From Avena insularis (taxonomy: Eukaryota > Streptophyta > Magnoliopsida > Poales > Poaceae): a stretch of 64,000 nt of DNA. Positions 46,505-56,600 of this stretch are shown here, in pieces. Each line of letters opens with the position of its first letter. The stretch's first letter is position 1. The notes beneath the pieces were generated by a model. That model was not told where the DNA came from and did not search any database. It saw nothing but the letters and a program-made list of their open reading frames with translations. The stretch lies in the NCBI GenBank assembly GCA_023614405.1, contig CM042688.1, positions 381,349,331-381,413,330 on the forward strand, given 5' to 3'. A program made the position numbers and the translations under genes.

Positions 46505-49010
46505 CTATTTTGTTGGTGATCTTTTATCTTGGGCAATTATGTAACATATATTCCCATTTATCTTGTACCTTGGAAACTCACAGCTCAAAGATGGTGTCCT
46601 GGCCAACAAGTACAAATTGATTCCAATAGTGGTGTTAGTACTATGATATGTATTTGAAAACCAAGCCTGCCGAAAGTCACCATGTGTGAACATGTAATTG
46701 AGTTGACAGACTCCCCTGTGTATTGGAAGCATAGAATATTCTTGTGTTCATTGATACATACCGGAGCCACCAAGGCTCAACTTTGTAGAATGATGTAGTG
46801 TGCTTGGAGTGAAAGAATGCTTCCGCTTCCTACTTATTAGATTTCTTTCCTAGCTGCAGCTCTTTTCACTCATTCTCCCTTGTACCGAATGAGGAATTCA
46901 CCTAAATCGGCTAAAGGTCGTGAATAAAGTCAACACGTAACTCAATGACCTCCTTTGTTCCATAGCCCTGAGATGCTTCCTTCCGCCTAGCACAAGCTAT
47001 GGCAACATATTTCTTTAAGACTTCATGACTCTCTCAAAGTGGGATATATTGTATAGAAATACATGGTGGACCAAGAATAAGAATCTCTTCAATCAGGTGG
47101 ACCAAAGAGATGCATCATAATATTGAAGAAGGATGGTGGGAACACCAACTCAAAACTAACAAGACATTGACCACATCATTCTCAGTAACCTTGGTAGAGT
47201 ATATGGACTAATTACTCCCACTTGAGAAATTGTACTGAGGAATGCCATTATATCTTCACAATGGGTACTCAACATTTTCGATAGAAGTCCCTCAATGCAA
47301 CTCAAGCAATTGCGCTTATAATCATGTGGCGCCTATGAGACTTTAGTTATGGAATTCTTCCGTGATATATTTATTATTCCCTTTATATTCGGCGAGAAGC
47401 CGTAGAGGACCATGATATTGCTCGTGCATTCAAAAATATTTCCTTCTCTTTTGGGTAAGAGGTAGCCGGAAGGACCTTTGATACTTCTTTTGGATGGATG
47501 CCATCTCCTTTCGCTCATACGCTGTTGGTCCTATTTCTTCCGATCTATATTTTGACTTCCCATACACGCCTCAAGAATCCTAGCAGTGCTCACGCAAATA
47601 TTCTTCGTCATGGCATCACGCCGATTGAAGAGCGGACCTCTAGGACTTCCTAATAGGTGGCTCCCAAAATATAGATTTCTTTCCACATAAGACATGTCCT
47701 GTAGCCATTCATAATCGATCGACCGCTTAGGAACCCTTTCCAAAGATTACTTCTAGATCCTCACCATAGCAAATACATCATCACCTATGGGACAAAGCTT
47801 ATTCCTGATCCGCCACCTTTGAAGTGCCCGCTTTCTTTCTTACAATATGCTTGGTTGAAAAATCAAGACTCCTCAGTACACAACATTCTTGCATTTATGC
47901 AAGTATGTACCTTCAGCCTCATCTAAACAAGACGCGCATGCATTGTATCCCTTGTTCGACCGTCTCCGAAGGTTAATAAGAGCAGGCCAATCATTGATGG
48001 TTACGTAAAGCAACGCCGCAGTCAAATTCTCTTGTTTGTTCTCATCCCACACACGTGACAATCTTTGTCCATGTCACAACTATAAAAGTTCTTCCACTAA
48101 TGGCCTTAGGTACACATCAATGTTGTTGCTGGTTGGCTGGTCCTTGGATGAGCACCGTCATCATAATGAACTTCGCTTCATACACAACCAAGGAGGAAGG
48201 TTATAGATACATAGAGTTGCTGTGCCAGGTGCTATGGTTGCAGCTATGCTCCCCAAAAGCATTCATGGCATCTCAGATGACCAAACCTTAAGTTCTTTAT
48301 ACCATCCGCAGCCCGGACTTTCTTCTCGATTTTTTCAACACCGTGACCCATCGCTGGGTGTCTCAACATCATGTCTTTCTTTATGGTCTTCTTTGTGCCA
48401 TCGCAACAACTTGACATGCTCTTTTGTTTCGAACAAATGTTTTAACTATGGTATTATAGGAGTATACCACACAACCTTGGCAGAACCCTCTTCCTAGGGC
48501 GCCGCCTCAACATCACCAGGATCATCTCGCTTATCGACATTTATTTTATTCTCATACTCCTCACCATGGTAGAGGATACAATCATTAATGCACGTATGTA
48601 TCTTATGCACCTCTAACTTAGTGGGCGATAACCTCTTTGCTTCAGACGCATCGGAAGGCAATTGCTATCCTTGGAAGCTTCTTCTTCATTATTTTCAGTA
48701 CCTTCTCAAATACCTTGTCGATAAACCATTCTCTCTTCCATTGCAGTTAAATTCCAATATGGTACCAAGCTTTGTGTTGCCATCTTCGCAATTTGGGTAC
48801 AACCCTATTTTGTGATCATCTAACATGTGTTTCAACTTCAACTTATCATTTTCACTTTACATTCTATCTATGCATCAACAATGGCTCGGTGAAGATCATC
48901 AATGACCCATATGGTGTCTTCATCTTCAGCTTCCCTTGTTGCAAGATCACCGTATTTAGGGACATATGATAGTTGTCATCATCCTCTTCCTCTTTATTGT
49001 CTTCCATCAT
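46505..49010 (-). pseudogene. Tnp2-type CACTA transposase, broken
   Basis: Minus-strand pieces in order. MMEDNKEEEDDDNYHMS at about 49010-48960 is the acidic N-terminal segment. YPNC-EDG near 48790 follows. DCILYHGEEYENK with RDDPGDVE lies at about 48580-48505, the zinc-binding region. VVWYTPIIPWLKHLF and LLRWHKEDHKE lie at about 48480-48370. NLTAALLYVTINDWPALINL then NKGYNACASCLDEAEGTYL lie at 48020-47890, the transposase core. YGFSPNIKGIIN then SH-RHM-I lie at about 47405-47320. YKINGNICYIIAQDKRSPT lies at about 46560-46510, the C-terminal box. Stops and frameshifts lie between all of them, so the protein is not made. The family cuts and pastes CACTA elements. Confidence 0.8.
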
Positions 49011-49750
49011 AACTCCTAGTTCTTCGTGCTGGTCCAACAATTATAGCCGGGCATGAAATGGACCAAAGAAGGTGGGTGTGAAGGGCTCTCGAGGAAGAGT
49101 AATCCTTCTTATTCCGATAGGCAACACATGGACAACACATAAAACCATTCTATGGTTTGCCTCTACCACACCAATAAAATTATGCAGCTCAGAATGAACT
49201 TGGTTGTACGCTGGTCACCGCATATCCATTGTCAACTTATTTGTATTATATAATTAATTTTATCAAAACCATTATGTAACATCTAGAGAAATGACCATCA
49301 GACATCAACAAATGCATCAGATCAATGGCGTATGAAAGGAAAACTTGCTAACCTCGATCGAGGAGGAGAGAAAGAGGAGAAAGGTTAAGTGTGGCTTAGG
49401 CACTTCATATCATGTTTGTTTTGTGTGAACTATAGTGACATTGTGCTCTCACGCATGTCATCGAAAGCACCTCTGTGCATAGAGAGGAAAACAAAGTACA
49501 TACACCACTTGTGCATGAGAGGAAAAACAAACCAGCTCACACACAAGCATATGGGGATGGGGTATATATATAGGAATATGGATCTTTTAGTCCTGCTCTG
49601 CCATGAACCGACTAAAGGGGTTGAGGTAGGCGTATCTTTAGTCCCGCTCATGATAAGAATCGTGACTAAAGATGATCCCAATCGAATCGAGACTAATCAT
49701 GGTCTCTGCCCATGCATCATTCCGCCTTATGAACTAGGACTTATTACTTA

Positions 49751-50033
49751 AGGGGTATATATCAAGGTTTATCTGAGTCATCCTTGTGTTTGACATTATA
49801 CGTAGTTTGTATGAGCTTAGGAGGAGGTAATACTAGATCAAACCCTTTATAAATTTCCATACAAAAGATGTAATGTGGTTCGATAATATCCTATGTACGC
49901 ACCCGTAATTTGATTCTAAACTAACATTTGAGTTAATTGCTTTCTAATTAACTCATTTACGATATGCATTTGTGATAATGAATGGATGCACCACATGCTA
50001 TATGGATGTGTACTTAATGTCACATGAGTATTA
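49751..50033. other. Spacer; no gene seen
   Basis: AT-rich, non-coding sequence between the CACTA end and the MITE. Nothing recognisable. Confidence 0.4.
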
Positions 50034-50035
50034 TA

Positions 50036-50143
50036 CTCCTCCATTTTATACTAATTGTTACGGATTTTCAGATACACGCAGTATTCAAACTATGCCTAGA
50101 TTATCTAGAGAAATCAGCGACAATTGATATGGAATGGTGTTAA
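50036..50143. mobile_element. Stowaway MITE (Tc1/Mariner type)
   Basis: The left end reads TA|CTCCTCCATTTTATACTAATTG, a version of the grass Stowaway end CTCCCTCCGTCC. The right end contains AAATCAGCGACAATTGATATGG and pairs with the left as a long imperfect inverted repeat. Length is about 105-110 bp. The outermost right bases are degraded, so the second TA is uncertain. Confidence 0.75.
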
Positions 50144-50739
50144 TACTAGTTTATTAGGGAACCTTCAATAGACGCGCTAAAACGTGAATGTGCGGTAAAA
50201 ACGACCAATTTAGCGCGGGGAGGCAGATTTACGCACCTTAACAAGCATTGGAAAATGCATGGGACATTTTTATGCTTATTGCAAGCGCATATTTGGCACT
50301 TCGCTCCAGCAAGACCGCAAAGTCAAGACGCCAAACTCGCAACCGCCAATCTGAAACTTCCACGCACGCCTCGCCAAATTTCGTTCTCCTCGCTACGCTT
50401 TGGCATTTTTTAGTGATGGATGCCTTCAAGATCACTCCTCAAACCCTCCCACCTCTTAGACACTACTACCACCAGTGGAAGAGTTCCGCCACCACTCGCA
50501 AACCCTAGCGATGGCACCATAGCAAACCCTACTGCCGGATTCATCCGCGGTCTCTTCATGCACCCATAGCAGTCGAGCATCCAGGCAATCGTGTTTACCA
50601 TCGCCATCAGTGAAGGCAAGGAATTCTCTCAAATGGTCGACGGTATGGCGCATCACACAAAATAAGGGCAAGGCGCATGGGCAGGTGGTAGCCGCCGAGG
50701 ACGAGTCCAAGAATCGCCAACCGGGCTAATTACAGCCAT

Positions 50740-51055
50740 CGCCTCACGCGGCCGCCCCAAGCATCGACATCGATGGATTTCGGCGCCGCCCACCGCTACG
50801 CCCAATGACCATGGATAAAAGGTATGAATTGTCCTTTTGATGTTTTCATGAATAGAAATGTAGGATTCAAATACATTTTTATGTGTGATAATCTTGGTAC
50901 AATGTAGTGTTGATGATGAAACTTTTGTGTCAACTAATAATGTTGGTCATCTCATCTACATGAGATTGGTCTCTACACTATGCATCTCAACAAGAAGAAC
51001 AAGTGTTTGAAATGGACGAGGATGGTGAGGGTTTGATCGATGAACCGAGATGACA
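50740..51055 (+). pseudogene. Harbinger ORF1, probable N-terminal remnant
   Basis: A GC-rich start zone has a possible Met (MDFGAAHRYAQ, about 50774). A GGTATG donor follows near 50820. At about 51000-51050, EEQVFEMDEDGEGLIDEPR is an acidic segment that in ORF1 proteins precedes the Myb/SANT domain. The frame is then lost at about 51060, where unrelated sequence begins. Confidence 0.4.
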
Positions 51056-51059
51056 ACAA

Positions 51060-52470
51060 GATGGCTGCAAGTGCATAGATCAATTGTAGCTAGTTTCGAA
51101 TAAGAGTATCATACCCACGTAGAGCTATTTGGTTAAGGTCGTTATGTTCTCATCACTTTCCACCAAAGGATACTTATAAGCTACCTTTGATCTCAAGTAA
51201 AGGATGTTTGAAAGGTTTTGGTTGATGCAGAAAATAATTAAAACAAGTAAAGGAAAGCAAGTAACAAGGTTATGTGAAAACATGGTTGAACTCAATAGTG
51301 CTAAAACGCTTTGGGATGTAGGATACACCACTAGCATGATATTATTATTAATTAAGATAACATACTTATTTTGTCAGTGATATGTGTGGAGAGATCTCCA
51401 TAATAAGATGTTCACTACAAGGCTCAGAGGGAAGCTTTCACTTTGTTGAGCCAAGAATGAGGTCACCTCTAAATAACCATTATGTATGTATGAGAGCAAT
51501 CACCTAGTACAAACCACCACAATTAAGGGTCTTCCGGTGGATATCGAATTAGCTTAGGGAGTCTCTTCTGATCCCTTTGACTGCGGCCAAATAAGCACAA
51601 TTGTCACGTAAGCCTCTAGGAACACTTCTAAACATGTCCAAAGCGGATTTATCCTCACCTTAGTCCTCAAGGCAAATGATATGTGGCGACTACACATACC
51701 ATCTAAAGAGAGAGATCAACACTTAATCATAAATCTATCATAGACCGCCAGTCATAAGGACACAAGAATAGACTTCATCTTTATTATGACTTCATAAATA
51801 GTGTTAGGTTTCTCCATCTCTCCAAGAACGAGGAAAACTACTATTCACATGGAATGAATCAACTACATCATCATAATCAAGTGGATGGATAAAAGTACGG
51901 CGATTACAAATCTAGTGCAAAACCACAATTGAACTGAATTACAACAAGATCCAATAGATGAGAGATGGGGTAATGGTGATGGAGATGCAGCTGTTGGTGA
52001 TGAAGGGATGATGCGATGTGCTCCATCCATGAAACAAAGCAGGATTTTCCCTTCTCCAGTTCCTCCTTCAAACTTTTTGGTGTGCTTTTTCGTGGTTTCG
52101 GTGGTTCTCAATCGTCTGGATCTTCTCGCCTTCACTCGTAGAGAAAGTATTTGACGAGGAAGATGCGATGTGGTGGTATGGACCTGATCCAGCACGGGCG
52201 GGCTCTCGGCATCGTACATCACTGGTCGTTATCGCGTAGAGACTTCTACATTTGGTTTTCTCCTGGCGCTAAGGTAAATCAATGAAATGACTTTTATCAC
52301 TTTAAAATACTCATATTATATAACATAATATGATACTCCAATTTATATGTTCATAAGATACTTAGCAATCCGGATCCCGTTAAAACAAGGACAAAAAGGT
52401 GCGCCGCAAATGTTGTGGAAATACAAAAAATTCCTATTCTATTTATGCAAAACAAAAGGTAAATATTCTT
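51060..52470. other. Unassigned insertion inside Harbinger ORF1
   Basis: This separates the acidic segment from the Myb-like domain of ORF1, so it is likely a later insertion. It starts near AGCTAGTTTCGAATAAGAG and is mostly AT-rich. A purine-rich gene-like stretch at 51960-52220 shows a minus-strand open frame of 119 codons with no recognisable domain. I could not define terminal repeats or a target duplication. Its style is that of a non-coding retroelement part. Confidence 0.35.
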
Positions 52471-52483
52471 CAATTTTGACCTC

Positions 52484-53340
52484 ATCAAAGCGCCAACTTA
52501 CACTATGAAGGAAACACAATTACTATGGTGCAATATTGGTATGGATCCGATCATTGGTGCGATCAAACAGAGACGCTTATGAGGATTATTAAGAAGTACT
52601 TCAAGAAAACAAGAGTAGAATTGAGCGCACCAATAGATACCTCCATTCCCGTTGGCCGATCGTATCAACGTATTGCCAAAAATGGTCGGGGGTATGGATG
52701 GCAGTTGATGTAATGAATCCAAGTGGCACCAATGAAAACAATAGGGTAAGTTGTCTTATTTTGTGATATTTTTTATGTTTCATGTGCAATATGTTTATAT
52801 ATATGACTATTTTTTTCTTTTTGTCAATTTAGCTCAACATTGCCCAAAATTTATTTAAAGGTGATGGAAAGAAGAACAAGAAAGGCAGTGGTGGTGAAAG
52901 GAAATCCTCTTTGTGTTGGAAACATTGCTACTGCTGAGCTAGAGAATGAAGAGAAGCGGGAAGTGCCAACGAAAGCCAAGGCAATATGGAGTCAACCCTC
53001 ATAGATAATGATTAAGAATCAAGGACGGTGTCAAGAGAATCCCCAAGTCCCAACTCGCTAAGGCAAGGACAAAAAGACCCAATTGTGTTAAACAAAGGGG
53101 AAGATCCTAGATGATGACATGTGTTTATTCTATGGAGGCAACTGCGAGTGCATACAAACAAAAAAGTAAACCACCGTGGGAGAGGAGGATGTCTAGGGAC
53201 AAGGAATCAATGGCTACCACCGAGGGTGAGGAGGTACATTGGAGGAGAAGAAGGTTTCCATGGAAGAAAATGCCCAACTCCATGGAGCAATGTAAACATC
53301 TCTCGGGTTCATGGGATTACATCCAATCCGATGAGTGTGT
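52484..53340 (+). pseudogene. Harbinger ORF1, Myb/SANT-like DNA-binding domain
   Basis: With small frame changes the first exon reads APTYTMKETQLLWCNIGMDP, IIGxDQTETLMRIIKKYFKK, then ERTNRYLHSRWPIVSTYCQK and WSGVWMAVDVMNPSGTNENN. This follows the trihelix/Myb pattern of PIF/Harbinger ORF1 (three conserved Trp regions, R-L-SRW, NPSGTNE). An intron at 52746-52832 (AGG|GTAAGT to CAATTTAG|CTC) joins NNR to LNIAQNLFKGDGKKNKKG. The second exon has a basic, Lys-rich tail with several stops. ORF1 proteins assist the DDE transposase in binding DNA. This copy is not functional. Confidence 0.75.
52746..52832 (+). other. Intron of Harbinger ORF1
   Basis: GTAAGT donor at 52746 and T-rich tract ending TTGTCAATTTAG at 52832. 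The intron is 87 bp. It joins codons AGG and CTC in phase 0. Confidence 0.7.
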
Positions 53341-53584
53341 GAAAAGAATACATTAACCTTTTTTGCATGAAGTGTTGGCTAAATAAAGAATTTATGGCAC
53401 TCATTGCAAGTAATCGGATGAGTGGCTTTTGGATGCATGAGCCACCTCTGGCACGGGTTCCATTTGAGGGATGAGTGCACTATGGGTGGCTTTAATGCAT
53501 GGGTGGCACCGTGAGAATATCAGCTTTGCAAAATCAAAGTTAGGTACAGGCCAGGCAACGCGTGGTGTACCCGAAGTTCCCTAA

Positions 53585-55020
53585 TATCAGCCGTGGATGA
53601 CTGATAAAGCGCTACATGCATAATACTGTGAGTAGGTCTTTTTTCTACATTTAATTCAACTTCTTGTACGCTTCAATACAAAAAATTAGGCTAACGGCCG
53701 TCAAGTTAGGCTCCCCCATTGCTTTCACGCAAGTAGCAAAACAGCTGCCATCGGGTTGCCGCCGCCATGCAGGTTTGCAAAGCTGCTGGCGATGCATCCT
53801 TACGTTGCCATCTTCCTTCTTCCAAGCGGAATCAGTGGTCGCGCCATGGCGCTGAGCTAGGACTCTGATTAAACCTGCTCGGCCCGCTCTCCTCCCCATC
53901 CCGAATCGTGAGCTCGGCTCACCATGACCGCATCTATTGGCATCGACGCTGGGACGGAATTCATTCTCAGTGAGATCTGCCACCATGCCGACCATGATCG
54001 GTCCTGTTGGTCTTCTCCTGCATCCAAGGTGTCATTGGCCAGCCGGGTGGTCGCACACGCACCAGCCATGGCGCCTTCCTCTCTCAACCCCTGAAGCCAC
54101 ATCCACCTGGCTTCTGCACAATGCCAACAAGGTGAAAATGCATCAAGTTTTCTTCTTGTGATTGTAGAAAAACATGTATGTACTGTGTCAGAGTATACTT
54201 CTAACAATGTATTACATATATTGTTTACTAGATTTTCATTTGAAATTAGTAGCCAAGTGAGGATGAAAACATAGAGAACTCTAAATGGAATGACGATGAC
54301 TACTCATAACTATGTTCTCAGACTTTGCATCGCATCAACAAGTGCTCGCTGATCTAAGCTAAGTTACCAAGAGAGTGGAGTTCATCAGTACCATTGCCAA
54401 AAATATGTGAACAAATCAATGAGCTTATTCAATGCAAATAAGCGCAGTAAAAGCTAGATCCATGTTATCAATCATCAATAGGTGGCACATTCTAGTGATG
54501 CGCTCTAAATGCGTACATGATGTATCATTTGCTTGAAGTGGTTGTTATCCTGAGCAAAAATGTCTGGTATGCACATTACATTTGTATGTCCTATGCTGCA
54601 ATTCTGTTGTTATGGGCATGGACAGAAAAGCTGGGCTTCACTGAATATTACGCAGCTTAGGAATCAACTTAGTCTTACACAAATAAGCACAGCTTAGTCT
54701 TTACACACATAAGCCGTAACTAATGATAAAGATAAAGACAAATGGTTCATCGGATCCGCCAAAGATGAGCACTAGGTCCCTCGAGCTCGGTGGTATCGCT
54801 TTCTGGAATCTAACCGTAATGCTGCGCGCTTTTGGTCAAGTTTTTCTCATTCTTCAAATAGTAATGACCCCACTAATGAGAGCCAATTGTAGGCCCCTCT
54901 CCCCTGACGTGATTCAGCTCGGTGGCTCTGATCTCGAGTGTCAACATGATAGGCACGTGAGTGCAACAAACACACAAATGGGCTATCAACACCGGAAGTG
55001 GCTAGCACTCTCAAAGAACA
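53585..55020. other. Unassigned region; no gene supported
   Basis: A moderately GC-rich part (53690-54130) has overlapping open frames on both strands (longest 53995-53651 and 54207-53869, minus). None is recognisable and all overlap in conflicting frames. The remainder is AT-rich and non-coding. It may be old transposon or low-copy spacer DNA. Confidence 0.3.
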
Positions 55021-55200
55021 ACACCAGCATGTTCTTCGCCTCTAAGCAGAGCAAATTTCTTTAGCAAGTATTTCGTCACCACCAAGAGCAAAGATTAGCA
55101 AGTATTTCCATCCGCTTCCACCAGCAAAGAGGCATCACCAAGTATTTCGTCAGCCTTCACCAGAGCAAGAACATCAGCCTAGTTCTTCGTCACCCACCAC
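55021..55200 (+). repeat. Short imperfect tandem repeat, units of about 35-41 bp
   Basis: Five units are built on AGCAAGTATTTCGTCACCAC..AGAGCAAAGA. They begin near 55021, 55062, 55098, 55137 and 55175, and vary by substitutions and small indels. The repeat is followed by a CAC-rich run to about 55220. I find no frame conserved over all units. Confidence 0.7.
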
Positions 55201-55220
55201 CACCAACACCACCACCACTC

Positions 55221-56340
55221 AAAGAAGAAGAAAGACTGTGGGTCACTGCCTCGAAAGCAATTACAGTTCAACAGCTCCAGGTCTGATAAAGAAAGGGTAG
55301 TTGATCCCAAGAAACACAGATTGTCCTTCAAGATTGTTGACTCGCCCGCACTTGCTCTATTGGGTCTTTGGATAAGTATGCTGACTGAGAAAACGTGACA
55401 CTCGCGAGCGATGGGTATGAAGAAAGTTGTGTCCCCATATGTTCTATTGTATCACCAACGCCGCTTAGTGCTCCCCGATATGAATCCACAAGAGTTCATC
55501 ATCCTGTCACTCCGTGTTGTCTCCGAGAGGTGCCGTGAACCAGCCGGCCGTGTCCCAAGTTCAAAGATTCGCTATCGTGACATCTTCGGCGATCGGAGTT
55601 TCTGAATGATGCGCGGGCTGCGGTACCTACTGTTGTTACTAATAGTTAGTAAGCGTGAATTTTGAATGGGATTTTGCCATGCTATATGACACCATGACTC
55701 ACTCCCAAATGGATTGCCTTCCCAAAACACGCACGCCAGCCGCTAGGTTCGCTGGACCGCATAAATGTGTCATGCGGTCCGTGAAGAAGAGTAGTCGTAG
55801 GTGAAGACGGGCGTCGGACATACTTCTCCGCCGCAGGAAGTCATCGCTGCTAAGACCCGTCCATTCCTTGTCTTCTGGGCATCTAATGAATGTGATTGCC
55901 TTGTAGAACACCGCTAAGAGGTCGTGACTGGTTCTTCCACGCCCTCCCGCGTCTATATGGGAGTTGTACCTTCACGAGGTCAAGTTCTCGCCATGTTGAA
56001 CCTGTAAGCAAATTCAAATGGGCATACACCGTTGAATGCAAGAATGTCGACATCTCTTCAAAGATGGCACCGCAAGTCTCTTCAATCTATAGCCATTTTT
56101 AGAGTCCAAGTACGCCATCCTGATAAAAGGACCAGCCACTCGCTATTGCCACCCACCCGCTCCTGTCATCTTCCATTGCCTCTTCTTCTTCCTTGATATT
56201 CACCACTACCGATTCGGACCACTTATCCAAAGAACATCGGTTTTCATGAATATTCTCGCAGTTTGTTGTCGGGCATAATAAACTAGCATGTATTCCATTG
56301 TGTATACAATTTGACAACTGGCCTTCTCGGGGACAAAGTA
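55221..56340. other. Unassigned region with scattered short open frames
   Basis: Open frames at 55411-55605 (plus), 55911-55699 (minus) and 56484-56206 (minus) have no recognisable domain. A perfect 9-bp inverted repeat lies at 55754-55780. No gene is called. Confidence 0.3.
55754..55780. repeat. Small perfect inverted repeat
   Basis: GGACCGCAT at 55754-55762 and ATGCGGTCC at 55772-55780 are exact reverse complements with a 9-base loop. It could form a hairpin. It is not followed by a T run, and its role is unknown. Confidence 0.8.
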
Positions 56341-56600
56341 CACAAAATATCGCCTAAATACGAAAGTGTCTCCTCGATATCGCCTAAATTGTGCCTGTGT
56401 CACTATGAAGATACTAATATATGGAGTAGTAGTAGAGCCCTGTAATGAACTCCTATGATGATCATAATTAAAACAGTTGGGCATAACAGCCTTAAATCGC
56501 CTAATCTGCTTGTTTTTATTTAAGGAAACAGAATATCACCTAAAGGTGCATTCCATTGCAAAATCGAAATTGACAACTCGCTCATCACCTAAAGTAAGAT
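56341..56600. repeat. Dispersed short motif AT(A)TCRCCTAAA
   Basis: The motif ATCGCCTAA or ATCACCTAA occurs near 56348, 56378, 56492, 56535 and 56586. Spacing is irregular (30-115 bp). Neighbouring GTGTCACTATGA also occurs twice (56398 and 56605), suggesting an old duplication. Confidence 0.6.

Larger units (their letters stand above)
42641..49750 (-). mobile_element. CACTA (En/Spm) DNA transposon, minus strand, degenerate
   Basis: A broken Tnp2 transposase (49010 to 46505) reads on the minus strand. The two ends carry GGGACTA-type boxes: CCCGGGACTAGCGGGCC near 42690, and several TTTAGTC/GACTAAAG boxes in both orientations at 49575-49700. These are usual in the subterminal regions of grass CACTA elements. 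I could not find clean CACTA terminal inverted repeats or the 3-bp target duplication, so both ends are approximate. A tandem array occupies the 3' side. Confidence 0.65.
50157..53581 (+). mobile_element. PIF/Harbinger-like element with ORF1 only, interrupted
   Basis: The left end is GGGAACCTTC after TTA (50154-50156). The right end is GAAGTTCCC before TAA (53582-53584). The inner 150 bases on the left (TAGACGCGCTAAAACG...) and the Myb-type ORF1 inside suit a PIF/Harbinger element. No DDE transposase ORF2 was found, so it would be non-autonomous. Terminal repeats beyond the first nine or ten bases match poorly, and the flanks TTA/TAA are not a perfect direct repeat. The limits are therefore tentative, while the ORF1 content is firm. 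Confidence 0.45.

Noticed and set aside
53651..54207. Overlapping open frames on both strands in a GC-richer patch
   Set aside because: Conflicting frames of similar length with no domain. GC content alone explains the lack of stops.
55754..55780. Inverted repeat as a terminator or small RNA hairpin
   Set aside because: Stem is only 9 bp, with no T run and no conservation evidence. Kept only as a small repeat.
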